Source: Limiplasma sp034927815
GTDB lineage: Bacteria > Bacillota > Clostridia > Christensenellales > Aristaeellaceae
Reading direction: 5' to 3'
Assembly: GCA_034927815.1 (NCBI GenBank)
Contig: JAYFPK010000029.1
Coordinates: forward strand, 62,001 to 126,000
DNA length: 64,000 bases
In this document: positions 9,538 to 16,660 of the stretch, in pieces
How positions within the stretch are numbered: the stretch's first letter is position 1
Layout of the letters: the number at the start of each line of letters is the position of its first letter
Position numbers and translations under genes: made by a program
Notes under the pieces: generated by a model
Databases searched by the model: none
What the model saw: the letters and a program-made list of their open reading frames with translations, nothing else
Told to the model about the DNA's origin: nothing

Positions 9538-10527
9538 TCACACATTCCCTCGATACCACTCAATGACTTCATTCAGCCCGCGCTCAAAATCCCACTCCGG
9601 CTCGTAGCCCAGCATTTCCCTGGCTTTGCCGATGTCCGCGTGGCTATGCTTGATGTCCCCCTTGCGGTCCGGCCCAAATGCGGGCTCCATGGCCACCCCC
9701 AGCGCCTTGGTAAGGGTCTGGTAGATATGAATCAAGGTTTCCCGCCCGCCGTTGGCGATGTTGAAAACCTCCCCCGCCGCCTCCCGGGGCGCAAGGCACG
9801 CCTTTATATTCGCCTGGACCACGTTGTCCACATAGGTAAAATCACGGCTTTGGGTCCCGTCCCCGTGGATTGTGGGTTGCTCGCCGTTCATCAACTGCTT
9901 GATCCACTTGGGAAGCACCGCCGCATACGCGCCGCCGGGGTCCTGGCGGCGGCCAAAGACGTTGAAATAGCGCAGTCCGTAGGTGTCCAGGCCGTAGATT
10001 CGCGCATACAGCTTTCCATATTCCTCCACGGTGCGCTTTGTGAGCGCGTAGGGGGAAAGCAGGCGGCCCTCCTTGCCCTCTTGCTTGGGCAGCGTTCCCT
10101 CGTCGCCATAGACGGAGGAAGAGGAGGCGTACACAAACTTTTGAACACCCCTTTGCCGCGACGCTTCCATCATATTCAGCCCGCCCATGACGTTGTTCTG
10201 CTCGTAAAACAGGGGCATCTCAATGGAGCGGGGCACGCTGCCCCAGGCGGCCTGGTGCAGCACATAATGGACGCCGTCGCAGGCCTTCAGGCAGGTTTCC
10301 AGGTCTCTCACATCGCCCTGGAGAAACTCATAGGCCGGATGCTCCATAAACAGGTCCACGTTTTTTTGGAAGCCTGTGGACAGATTGTCCAGGCAACGGA
10401 CCCGGCACCCCATGCCCAGAAGGGCCTCGCATAAATTGCTGCCGATAAAGCCCGCGCCTCCGGTGATGAGAAACAGGGAATCCTCCGCAAAGCCAAGATG
10501 CCGATAACCCAATTCATAGCCTCCCAT
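9538..10527 (-). CDS. UDP-N-acetylglucosamine 4-epimerase, WbpP-like (SDR family)
   Basis: A 329-residue short-chain dehydrogenase/reductase. The NAD-binding motif TGGAGFIGSN lies near residues 22-31, SSSSVYG and the catalytic YALTK follow, then LRYFNVFGRRQDPGGAYAAV and GDGTQSRDF, a combination I recognise from WbpP-type UDP-GlcNAc/UDP-GalNAc C4-epimerases rather than GalE. It would supply UDP-GalNAc (or the uronic equivalent) to the phosphoglycosyl transferase and the PglA-like transferase that precede it in the operon. About 15 residues precede the usual N-terminus; only the ATG at 10527 or a TTG at 10515 is available. Exact substrate (GlcNAc versus Glc) is inferred, not shown. Confidence 0.85.
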   Translation of the reverse strand: MGGYELGYRHLGFAEDSLFLITGGAGFIGSNLCEALLGMGCRVRCLDNLSTGFQKNVDLFMEHPAYEFLQGDVRDLETCLKACDGVHYVLHQAAWGSVPRSIEMPLFYEQNNVMGGLNMMEASRQRGVQKFVYASSSSVYGDEGTLPKQEGKEGRLLSPYALTKRTVEEYGKLYARIYGLDTYGLRYFNVFGRRQDPGGAYAAVLPKWIKQLMNGEQPTIHGDGTQSRDFTYVDNVVQANIKACLAPREAAGEVFNIANGGRETLIHIYQTLTKALGVAMEPAFGPDRKGDIKHSHADIGKAREMLGYEPEWDFERGLNEVIEWYRGNV

Positions 10528-10729
10528 AGCAATGTCCGGTGGATGTATCGCCTTTGCGGGTCAATATGCCTTTGCCCTCAAGGAGCGCCCGGTTTTCGCC
10601 GGGACCCTTTTTACGCATGCGGCCGTGGAATTTTGCCGCGCAAAGCCCGGTGCCCTCCGATGGAAAAGTGGAGGAGCGCTTCTGTGCTTTTTCTTTTACC
10701 TGACTAACGGTCATCATTTGTACTCTCAT
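10514..10729 (-). CDS. Possible 71-residue basic small protein
   Basis: This small frame fills the gap between the PglA-like transferase (ends 10755) and the epimerase, overlapping the epimerase start by 14 bases. The ATG follows GAAAGGAAGC, a fair ribosome site. The product starts MRVQMMTVSQVKEKAQ and is rich in Lys, Arg and Gly, without a membrane segment or a motif I know. It could equally be a non-coding spacer. Nothing else is seen in the 227-base gap. Confidence 0.3.
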   Translation of the reverse strand: MRVQMMTVSQVKEKAQKRSSTFPSEGTGLCAAKFHGRMRKKGPGENRALLEGKGILTRKGDTSTGHCYGRL

Positions 10730-10754
10730 GCTTCCTTTCAAAAGCCTTTGGCTG

Positions 10755-11894
10755 TCAGCAAAGGGACATATCCTGCGCCAGGCGCTGATTCACCAGGTTG
10801 ACATCATACTTTTCCGCCGCCATTTGATGGGACCGCCTTCCCATGGTTGCCGCCAAGTCCCGCCTTTGAATGAGCTTCTTCATCGCCGCGGCGATCCCCC
10901 TGCTGTCCCCTACGGGCACCAGGAAGCCATTTTCGCCCTCCTTCACCGTTTCCCGGCAGCCGGGCGCGTCCGAGGTGATGATGGGCCGGCCCACCGCCAT
11001 GGCCTCCAGTACCGACTTTGGGGTGCCTTCATGATAGGAGGGCAAGACAAAGGCATAACAGCGGTCAAGCCATGGCTTGACATCATCCTTTTTCCCCAGG
11101 TACGCCGCGGTTCCGCTGTCAAAATAATGCCCGATATCCTTCTCCTGCACGGAGGTGGGGTTGGAGTCATAATATCCGATCACTTCGAATTCGGCCTGGG
11201 GGAATTCTTTTTTTACCATCTGCGCGGCTTGCAAGTATTCCATAATTCCCTTGTCGCGAATCAACCGGCCAACGAACAGAAAACGAATCCGGTCCGGCAG
11301 CTCGCTAAACGCAAAATGCTCCATGTTTACGCCCGAGCCTTGCATATACCTCACTTTTGCCCTGTCCACCAGCCCTTTTTTAATGAATTCGGCGGAGTCG
11401 TCATGATTTTGAAAGAACACCGTCTTCGCTCTTTTCAAGGCGGCCTTGTATTCGACGCAGAGGATTTTGCAGACCAGCTTTTGCTTGAGCGTGTTCTGAT
11501 CGTTTCTGAAAGCCGAGCCCAACCCCGCGATCAGCGCGTAGATGTCCTTCATTTTTAGGGAATGGGCCGCTAGTGTGCCGTAAATGACGGTCTTCGCCTG
11601 ATAGGCGAAGAGGATGTCCGGCCTGATGGTTTTCAGAAGGCGTCTCAAAGAAAAAAAGCCGTAAATATCCTCCAGGGGGTTTTCGCCGGTTCTTTGCATT
11701 TCAAAGGAGTAATAGCGAATCCCCGCCTGGCCGAGGACATCAGTCCATACGGCTTCCTTGTCGGGAGCGGCGGCATACACTTGATATCCAAGCGCTACAA
11801 AGGCCCTCATCATATCCAACCGGAAATGAAGAAGGGAAAACGCCTGGCTCGACAGGACGAGGATCTTTTTGTTCTTACGTGCCGCTGCTTGCAT
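10755..11894 (-). CDS. PglA-like family 4 glycosyltransferase
   Basis: A 379-residue GT4 enzyme. KKILVLSSQAFSLLHFRLDM opens the acceptor domain, RFLFVGRLIRDKGIMEYLQA begins the donor domain and EGTPKSVLEAMAVGRPIITS is the EX7E donor motif. This arrangement is that of PglA-type alpha-1,3-N-acetylgalactosaminyl transferases, which add the second sugar to an undecaprenyl-diphosphate sugar. Position directly after the phosphoglycosyl transferase fits that step. Its start overlaps the transferase gene; I use ATG 11894, but GTG 11918 lies ten bases after a good AAAGGAG and is a real alternative. Confidence 0.85.
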   Translation of the reverse strand: MQAAARKNKKILVLSSQAFSLLHFRLDMMRAFVALGYQVYAAAPDKEAVWTDVLGQAGIRYYSFEMQRTGENPLEDIYGFFSLRRLLKTIRPDILFAYQAKTVIYGTLAAHSLKMKDIYALIAGLGSAFRNDQNTLKQKLVCKILCVEYKAALKRAKTVFFQNHDDSAEFIKKGLVDRAKVRYMQGSGVNMEHFAFSELPDRIRFLFVGRLIRDKGIMEYLQAAQMVKKEFPQAEFEVIGYYDSNPTSVQEKDIGHYFDSGTAAYLGKKDDVKPWLDRCYAFVLPSYHEGTPKSVLEAMAVGRPIITSDAPGCRETVKEGENGFLVPVGDSRGIAAAMKKLIQRRDLAATMGRRSHQMAAEKYDVNLVNQRLAQDMSLC

Positions 11895-12498
11895 GGTTGC
11901 GCCTGCCGGCAACTCCACCCTCAACAACTCCTTTACGCTTAATCACATTTTTTACCGTTTGCAAAAGACATTTCAGGTCCATTCCAAAGGAGACGCTTTT
12001 CGTATACGCCCCGTCCAGCTCCGCCTTGCGGGCGATTTCCAATTCATCCCTTCCATTGATTTGCGCCCACCCGGTGAGCCCCGGACGGATATCGTTGGCC
12101 CCATACCTGTCCCTTTCCCTGATCAGATCGTCCTGGTTCCAAAGCGCGGGCCTGGGCCCCACAACGCTCATCTGCCCTATGAAGATGTTGAACAGCTGGG
12201 GAAACTCATCCAGGCTTGTCCTTCGCAAAAAACGCCCGGCTTGCGTGACGTACAGGCCTGAATCGTGGAACAGATGGGTGGGGATATCCCGGGGCGCGCC
12301 GGTATGCATCGTACGGAATTTGAAGATCACAAAAGGGGCTTTGTCCTTGCCGATCCTTTTTTGCGTAAAGAGCACAGGCCCTTTGGAATCCAGCTTAATC
12401 CAGGCCGCAATTACCAACAGGAGCGGGGAAAGCGCGAAGATCGCCAGGCCGGACAGGAGCAGGTCCAAGATGCGCTTGATACGGTTTTGGTATATCAC
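11875..12498 (-). CDS. Undecaprenyl-phosphate sugar phosphotransferase (PglC/WcaJ-type initiating enzyme)
   Basis: A 207-residue monotopic phosphoglycosyl transferase of the bacterial sugar transferase family. One hydrophobic re-entrant segment lies at residues 13-32. The conserved FKFRTM, RRTSLDEFPQLFNIFIG (catalytic Asp-Glu pair), MSVVGPRP and RPGLTGWAQINGRD blocks are all present. It attaches the first sugar-1-phosphate to undecaprenyl phosphate at the inner membrane and so starts each repeat unit. The short, small-PGT form lacks the large N-terminal membrane domain; curiously, a separate protein made of such a membrane domain is encoded just upstream. Given the WbpP-like epimerase, the first sugar may be GalNAc or a derivative. 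Confidence 0.92.
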   Translation of the reverse strand: MIYQNRIKRILDLLLSGLAIFALSPLLLVIAAWIKLDSKGPVLFTQKRIGKDKAPFVIFKFRTMHTGAPRDIPTHLFHDSGLYVTQAGRFLRRTSLDEFPQLFNIFIGQMSVVGPRPALWNQDDLIRERDRYGANDIRPGLTGWAQINGRDELEIARKAELDGAYTKSVSFGMDLKCLLQTVKNVIKRKGVVEGGVAGRRNHASSGT

Positions 12499-12534
12499 AA
12501 GGCTGGCTCCTCTTCCCGGGGATTCCCGTGAACG

Positions 12535-13092
12535 TTACTGCTCCGTCATTCCATACTCTTCGCTGAGCCCTTTGCAAAGGAGCCGCAGGAACAATGTTCC
12601 AATATCGATGAGAGCGAAGAGTGACAAAGTCAATAAGAACGGGTATACAGACCCCATGGCGTATTCGGTGATTACGTAATAGGCAACCCCCGCCGCCACG
12701 TCGGCGGCCGTAATGCGCAAGAAGCGGAGGGTCTTTGCATTGCTCCAGGATTGCCGATACACGCGCATGACCAGCCGGAACGACACAACGCAGGCAAGGG
12801 CCGCAGCGGCGTGAATCGTTTTTTGGGGGAGCGTGGTATGGGCTGACGCCAGCTCAAAAAAGGCGGCGTTGCGCGGCAGAATTTCGAAAACGAAGAGGCA
12901 CACGGCCGATACGATCACCGCGTCCACCAGCATTTTGCACAAGCTGCTTTTGCCAAGGCATAAGGACCGGGCCCAGCGGTGGGTGCGTTGGAGGGCCGGG
13001 CCGGCGCCGCCGCCCGCCGCATCCGGATTTGCTTTTGATCCGCCACAGGACGCGGGAGCCGTAGTTTTCCCACGAACCATGTTCTCAGGCAT
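12535..13092 (-). CDS. Orphan CapD/PglF-type N-terminal membrane domain
   Basis: A 185-residue protein with four hydrophobic segments (roughly residues 55-75, 90-110, 124-142, 150-172) and RVYRQSWSNAKTLRFLRIT between helices 2 and 3. This is the pattern of the membrane domain that precedes the NAD-binding catalytic domain of CapD/FlaA1/PglF-type nucleotide-sugar dehydratases (or the sensor part of PGT proteins). Here the chain stops after the fourth helix, with no catalytic domain. The start ATG at 13092 follows AAAGGAG by eight bases; an ATGA start at 13113 overlapping loaP is also possible. It may be a scaffold for the small PGT, or a remnant. Confidence 0.7.
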   Translation of the reverse strand: MPENMVRGKTTAPASCGGSKANPDAAGGGAGPALQRTHRWARSLCLGKSSLCKMLVDAVIVSAVCLFVFEILPRNAAFFELASAHTTLPQKTIHAAAALACVVSFRLVMRVYRQSWSNAKTLRFLRITAADVAAGVAYYVITEYAMGSVYPFLLTLSLFALIDIGTLFLRLLCKGLSEEYGMTEQ

Positions 13093-13109
13093 GTGATCCA
13101 CTCCTTTGC

Positions 13110-13709
13110 TCATTCCGCGCCGCCTTCCTCCCCTCTCCTCTCTCCCGGCCCCTTGGGCTTCATGGGGCCCGATTTCCCGCGGGGGCCTATGGCCGCCGCC
13201 GCTTCCCCAGCGGGCTGGAGAAACTCAAAAAAGAGCCACATATAGGTGTCCAGGCTTTCCGTGAGAATGTGGACCTTGGCCTTGCCCTTGCGCTTGTCCA
13301 CCCAAACGATGTCCCCCTCGTAATCCTTCAGGGGGCCGTCCACCACCACGATGCGCTCCCCCTCGCGGTAGGCCTGGGAGGTTTGGATCACGCCGCCGGA
13401 TTCGTAGACCCACCGGGCAAATTTCAGATCCCTCTCATGAAGCTGGTGCTCCCCTGTAAGGGACAGCACGCGGAACACATGCTCGATCTGCGTGATGCGC
13501 CCGATGTCAATGTGTTCGCTCAGATAAAGAAAAAGGTAGCTGGGCAGAAGCTTAACCGTCATTTTCCGGTGCTGCCCGCGGTAGAAACGGAACCGCTCAC
13601 TGGTGAGCACAATGGCCTGGACGCCTAAAATTCTTTCGCAAAGAACCTTGGCGACCTCCTCTTTCCCGGTTTCGCAAAATACGCAATAGACGTACCTGAA
13701 ATCAAACAT
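13110..13709 (-). CDS. loaP: LoaP-type transcription antiterminator (NusG paralogue)
   Basis: A 199-residue specialised NusG paralogue. The NGN domain occupies roughly residues 1-110 (YVYCVFCETGKEEVAKVL at the start) and a KOW motif lies around residues 121-150 (GERIVVVDGPLKDYEGDIVW). A Gly/Pro/Lys/Glu-rich tail of about 30 residues follows. LoaP proteins of Firmicutes load on RNA polymerase at a leader RNA hairpin and make it read through terminators in long polysaccharide or antibiotic operons. Here loaP is first in a run of about 12 tightly packed genes over 12 kb, the classic context. The start at 13709 is preceded by AGGGAT; upstream lie an intrinsic terminator and a good promoter. Confidence 0.88.
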   Translation of the reverse strand: MFDFRYVYCVFCETGKEEVAKVLCERILGVQAIVLTSERFRFYRGQHRKMTVKLLPSYLFLYLSEHIDIGRITQIEHVFRVLSLTGEHQLHERDLKFARWVYESGGVIQTSQAYREGERIVVVDGPLKDYEGDIVWVDKRKGKAKVHILTESLDTYMWLFFEFLQPAGEAAAAIGPRGKSGPMKPKGPGERRGEEGGAE

Positions 13710-13795
13710 TGAAGATCCCTTATCTGCTTTTCGCAATATGTCCAGGGGAGAACAGGGGTGGCTGCCGCCCGGCAACCAAAAAAAGAACTCCCCAT

Positions 13796-13828
13796 AAAAA
13801 AGAAGCTGTTTCAAAAATGAAACAGCTT
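13796..13828 (-). terminator. Intrinsic terminator inside the loaP leader
   Basis: On the minus strand a ten-base-pair stem AAGCTGTTTC / GAAACAGCTT (13803-13828) is followed by C and six T (13796-13801). It lies about 90 bases upstream of the loaP start and about 210 bases downstream of the predicted transcription start, so it is either an attenuator of the loaP operon or the end of the cpsB transcript. Confidence 0.75.
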
Positions 13829-14047
13829 TGTACTGAACCATTCTATGGCAAAGGGCGCCAAATGATGCATAAGGCGCTGTGGGAATGAAAGGCAATGAAA
13901 AAAAGTGTACAGTGTTACCCTCACGCCATGGTGAGTTTTGGAAGCCCTATATCGGCAAGGGCGATAAGAACGGTCAAGGCCGAAGCAAATCGCTTTCTTG
14001 CGGGAACCTGTCAGGAACGGTCACGGGTACAATACCGGAACGGATTG

Positions 14048-14076
14048 ATTCTACCAGAAAACCGGGGAAACATCAA
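14048..14076 (-). promoter_or_regulatory. Promoter of the loaP polysaccharide operon
   Basis: Minus-strand TTGATG (14071-14076), 17-base spacer, TAGAAT (14048-14053) with an extended TGG before the -10. Predicted start near 14041 gives a leader of about 330 bases up to loaP. The 14199-13710 interval holds this promoter, a small hairpin GCCCT/AGGGC at 13943-13961 and the terminator at 13796-13828; no gene is seen in it. Confidence 0.6.
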
Positions 14077-14199
14077 CCATTCCTTCGGTGACAAATCCAT
14101 CCTGTCCACGGCGGCAAAAAAGGCCGGGGGAAGGAAGCCGGTACAACCAAGGCCACAGCGCAATCCCCGGTACCCGGAGGCGCTTTGGGAAGGGAGGCC

Positions 14200-14853
14200 T
14201 TAGGGGATATCCCGCTCCGGAGGCCAGACCTTTTCCAGCTTCCGGTGCATGGCCGCGTAAAGCCGGTAGCCTTCCGGGCGGTGGGCATCCGAAGCGATGA
14301 AGGAGGCCACGCCCTCCCCCAGGAGCCGCCGGGCCGCCCGCCTGGACCCGTCCCAGGGCTTTGCGGCCAGGCTTTCCACGTCCAGCTGGAGCAGCGCCCC
14401 GTACCGGCCAAATTCCATGGCGATGCCGGGCTTGCGCTGGATGAAGCGGTACCGCTCCGGATGGGCGACGATCACCTGATAACCGGCCTGCTTCAAGGCG
14501 CTCAGGGTATGCTCCCACCGGTGGGGGATGATCTGGCTGTGAAACTCCAAAAGCAGCGTTTTGGAGTTTTGGTAGCAATAGTAGGGCAGTTCATCCCCGC
14601 TGAGGCGGATCAGCAGGTCGTAGAGGATTTCCGTGCCCAGCCGAAGCTGGATGCCAAGGCGCAGCGCCTCCCGGGCGACGGCCTGGTAGGCCGCGTGGAC
14701 GGCGCGCCAATCCACATGCCTTCTGGCGTGGGGCGTGGCGTAAAGGATGGAAACGCCCGCGGCGGCGGCCTCCCGGAGCATGTCCACAGACTCCTCAAGG
14801 GTACGGGCGCCGTCGTCAATGCCGGGCAGGATGTGGGAATGGATATCAATCAT
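14200..14853 (-). CDS. CpsB/CapC/YwqE-type tyrosine-protein phosphatase (PHP domain)
   Basis: A 217-residue PHP-fold metallophosphatase. Metal-binding motifs are in order: HSHILPGIDDG (residues 4-14), YATPH (38-42), HPERY (about 137) and SDAH (about 190). Such enzymes dephosphorylate the tyrosine-rich tail of the partner BY-kinase in Gram-positive capsule systems and so control chain length and polymerisation. It follows the kinase gene by 25 bases. The full motif set argues for an active enzyme. Confidence 0.93.
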   Translation of the reverse strand: MIDIHSHILPGIDDGARTLEESVDMLREAAAAGVSILYATPHARRHVDWRAVHAAYQAVAREALRLGIQLRLGTEILYDLLIRLSGDELPYYCYQNSKTLLLEFHSQIIPHRWEHTLSALKQAGYQVIVAHPERYRFIQRKPGIAMEFGRYGALLQLDVESLAAKPWDGSRRAARRLLGEGVASFIASDAHRPEGYRLYAAMHRKLEKVWPPERDIP

Positions 14854-14878
14854 GGGCTATGCTCCGTTCGTGGCGCGG

Positions 14879-16330
14879 CTATTGCTCCGGGGAATCGCCG
14901 GGCTCCGGCTCTTCCTCCCGGAACGGGTCCCGGCCCCTTTTGCCCCTGGAGCGGGTCCGCTGCTGTACGCCATATCCATAAGCGCCATAGCCGTACTTGC
15001 TGCCAGGGGCTGGACGGGCGTAGTTTAGGACCACCCCAAGCAGGTTCGCGTTGGCCTTCTTGAGCTGCCCCAGAACCTCCAGCGCCTGGGAGCGCTCCAC
15101 CATGCCGCTGCCCAGCACCACCAACGCGCCGTCCACCAAGGTAGAGAGCAACGCCGCGTCGATAAACATCCCCAGGGGACAGGTGTCAAAAAGCACAACG
15201 CTGAAGCTCTTTTTGGCTTCCTCCAGGAAATCCAGAAAGCCGGCGTGCTTTACGATCTGGGAAACGGAATGGTTTTGGTGGTTGAAGTCCACAAAGAACA
15301 CATAGGGCTTGCGGGTGGGGGTCACGATCTGGGCGAAGGTCGCCTTGCCCGTGATGTAGTCGATGATGTCCAGGGGGTTGCGGGCGCCCACATACCGGCC
15401 CAGGCTGGGGCGCTTGACGTCAAAATCGCAGATCAGCACATTATAGCCGTCCTCCGCCAGGGCCTCCGCCAGCAGCAGGGACAGGGTGCTTTTTCCTTCC
15501 GTGGACAGGGAGGAGGTGACCATGAGCGCGCCGATGGAAGGGCCGGAGCGCTCGAACTGGATATTGGCGGACAGGGTTTTGATCCCCTCGGCGGTGGCTA
15601 CGGGAACGGCGTCGCTCAGGGTTTTGCCGGGGTGGGGGTCCTTCATGTACCGGGCCACGGCATCCCGGTAGTCCGGGACGCTGGCCAGCACGGAAGTCTG
15701 CAATACCTCCTCCGCTTCCTCGATGGTCTTGATCTTGGTGTTGAGCATCTCCAGGGCAATCAAAATTCCCGCCACCGCGAACAGCGCCAGAAGGAAGGCC
15801 AGGGCGGTATTGCGGAGCCTGGCGGGGCCGGAGGGCCGCTCGGGAAGGGTGGCTTCGGCGGCGACGCTCACCGCGTCCGTTTTCATGATGCGGGCAATGT
15901 ACTCCACAAAGACCTGGCTGATGGTATTGGCCACGCTCAGGCTGAGGGCGGGGGAGGCGCTGGTGGCGCTGACGATCAGCACCCGGGTGCCGGGGACCGC
16001 GGAAATGCCGATCTTCACATCCTCCATCATGGCGAGGCTGCCGCCCAGGCGGTCGGCGGTTTCCTGATACACCTGCCGGGTCTGGATCAGCTCCTTGAAA
16101 TCCCCGGTAAACTGGGTGCTGGTGGCGGTATCGTAGCGCACCTGCCCCATGTTGTCCACGTATTCCATGAGTACGTATAGCCGGGTTTCGGCGGTATATT
16201 CGCTGGGCTGCCGCAAATAATAGAGGCCGGCCGCGCCCCCCACCAACAGGGGGATCACAAGAAGCCAGATCCAACGCTTTCGCAGAAGCGCCAGGATCTC
16301 CTTGATCGTCATTTCCCGCATGGGCGTCAC
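14879..16330 (-). CDS. Polysaccharide chain-length regulator fused to a BY-type tyrosine kinase
   Basis: A 483-residue single-chain Wzz/CpsC-CpsD fusion. Membrane helices at about 20-38 and 174-193 bracket the extracellular Wzz domain; the cytoplasmic kinase domain spans about 230-430. Walker A is SLSTEGKST (275-282), Walker A' is LICDFDVKRPS (299-308) and Walker B is VVLFDTCP (379-385). A tyrosine cluster YGYGAYGYG (446-454) is the expected autophosphorylation tail, followed by a charged end. The motifs deviate from the common PGEGKST, DADxRxP and DTPP, so activity may be altered. Such proteins set chain length and coordinate export. Gram-positive systems usually split this into two chains. 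Start supported by GGAGTG before the ATG. Confidence 0.9.
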   Translation of the reverse strand: MTPMREMTIKEILALLRKRWIWLLVIPLLVGGAAGLYYLRQPSEYTAETRLYVLMEYVDNMGQVRYDTATSTQFTGDFKELIQTRQVYQETADRLGGSLAMMEDVKIGISAVPGTRVLIVSATSASPALSLSVANTISQVFVEYIARIMKTDAVSVAAEATLPERPSGPARLRNTALAFLLALFAVAGILIALEMLNTKIKTIEEAEEVLQTSVLASVPDYRDAVARYMKDPHPGKTLSDAVPVATAEGIKTLSANIQFERSGPSIGALMVTSSLSTEGKSTLSLLLAEALAEDGYNVLICDFDVKRPSLGRYVGARNPLDIIDYITGKATFAQIVTPTRKPYVFFVDFNHQNHSVSQIVKHAGFLDFLEEAKKSFSVVLFDTCPLGMFIDAALLSTLVDGALVVLGSGMVERSQALEVLGQLKKANANLLGVVLNYARPAPGSKYGYGAYGYGVQQRTRSRGKRGRDPFREEEPEPGDSPEQ

Positions 16331-16604
16331 TCCAGTCCTTCAAGGGTAAACCGGGGGAAGAAAAGATACTTGGCGGGTATGCCGCTCCTGCGGCGGCGTG
16401 GGGAAGGGGCGCCGTAAGGGGCCAAGAAAGGGCTGCGGCGGGCGGGAAAGGCTTTGGGGAAAAGGCGGACCGCAGGACCGGCCCCATGGGATGGACCGGG
16501 AGGGCTGCCAAGGCGCGCGGTTCCGTTTCCCCGGGCTGCCTTGCCCCCAAGGGTCTTGAAGGGCAATCAAAATACGGCCTGGGGCCAGGGGGTCATGCGT
16601 CCAT

Positions 16605-16632
16605 CTTATACCCACTGCCCGATGTCTGTCAA
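16605..16632 (-). promoter_or_regulatory. Promoter of the Wzz/BY-kinase operon
   Basis: Minus-strand perfect TTGACA (16627-16632), 16-base spacer, TATAAG (16605-16610). The leader to the ATG at 16330 would be about 270 bases. It starts inside the 330-base gap after the repeat-protein gene; nothing else is recognised in that gap. Confidence 0.65.
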
Positions 16633-16660
16633 ATGCCAGACTTCCCCAGGGAAACCTCCG

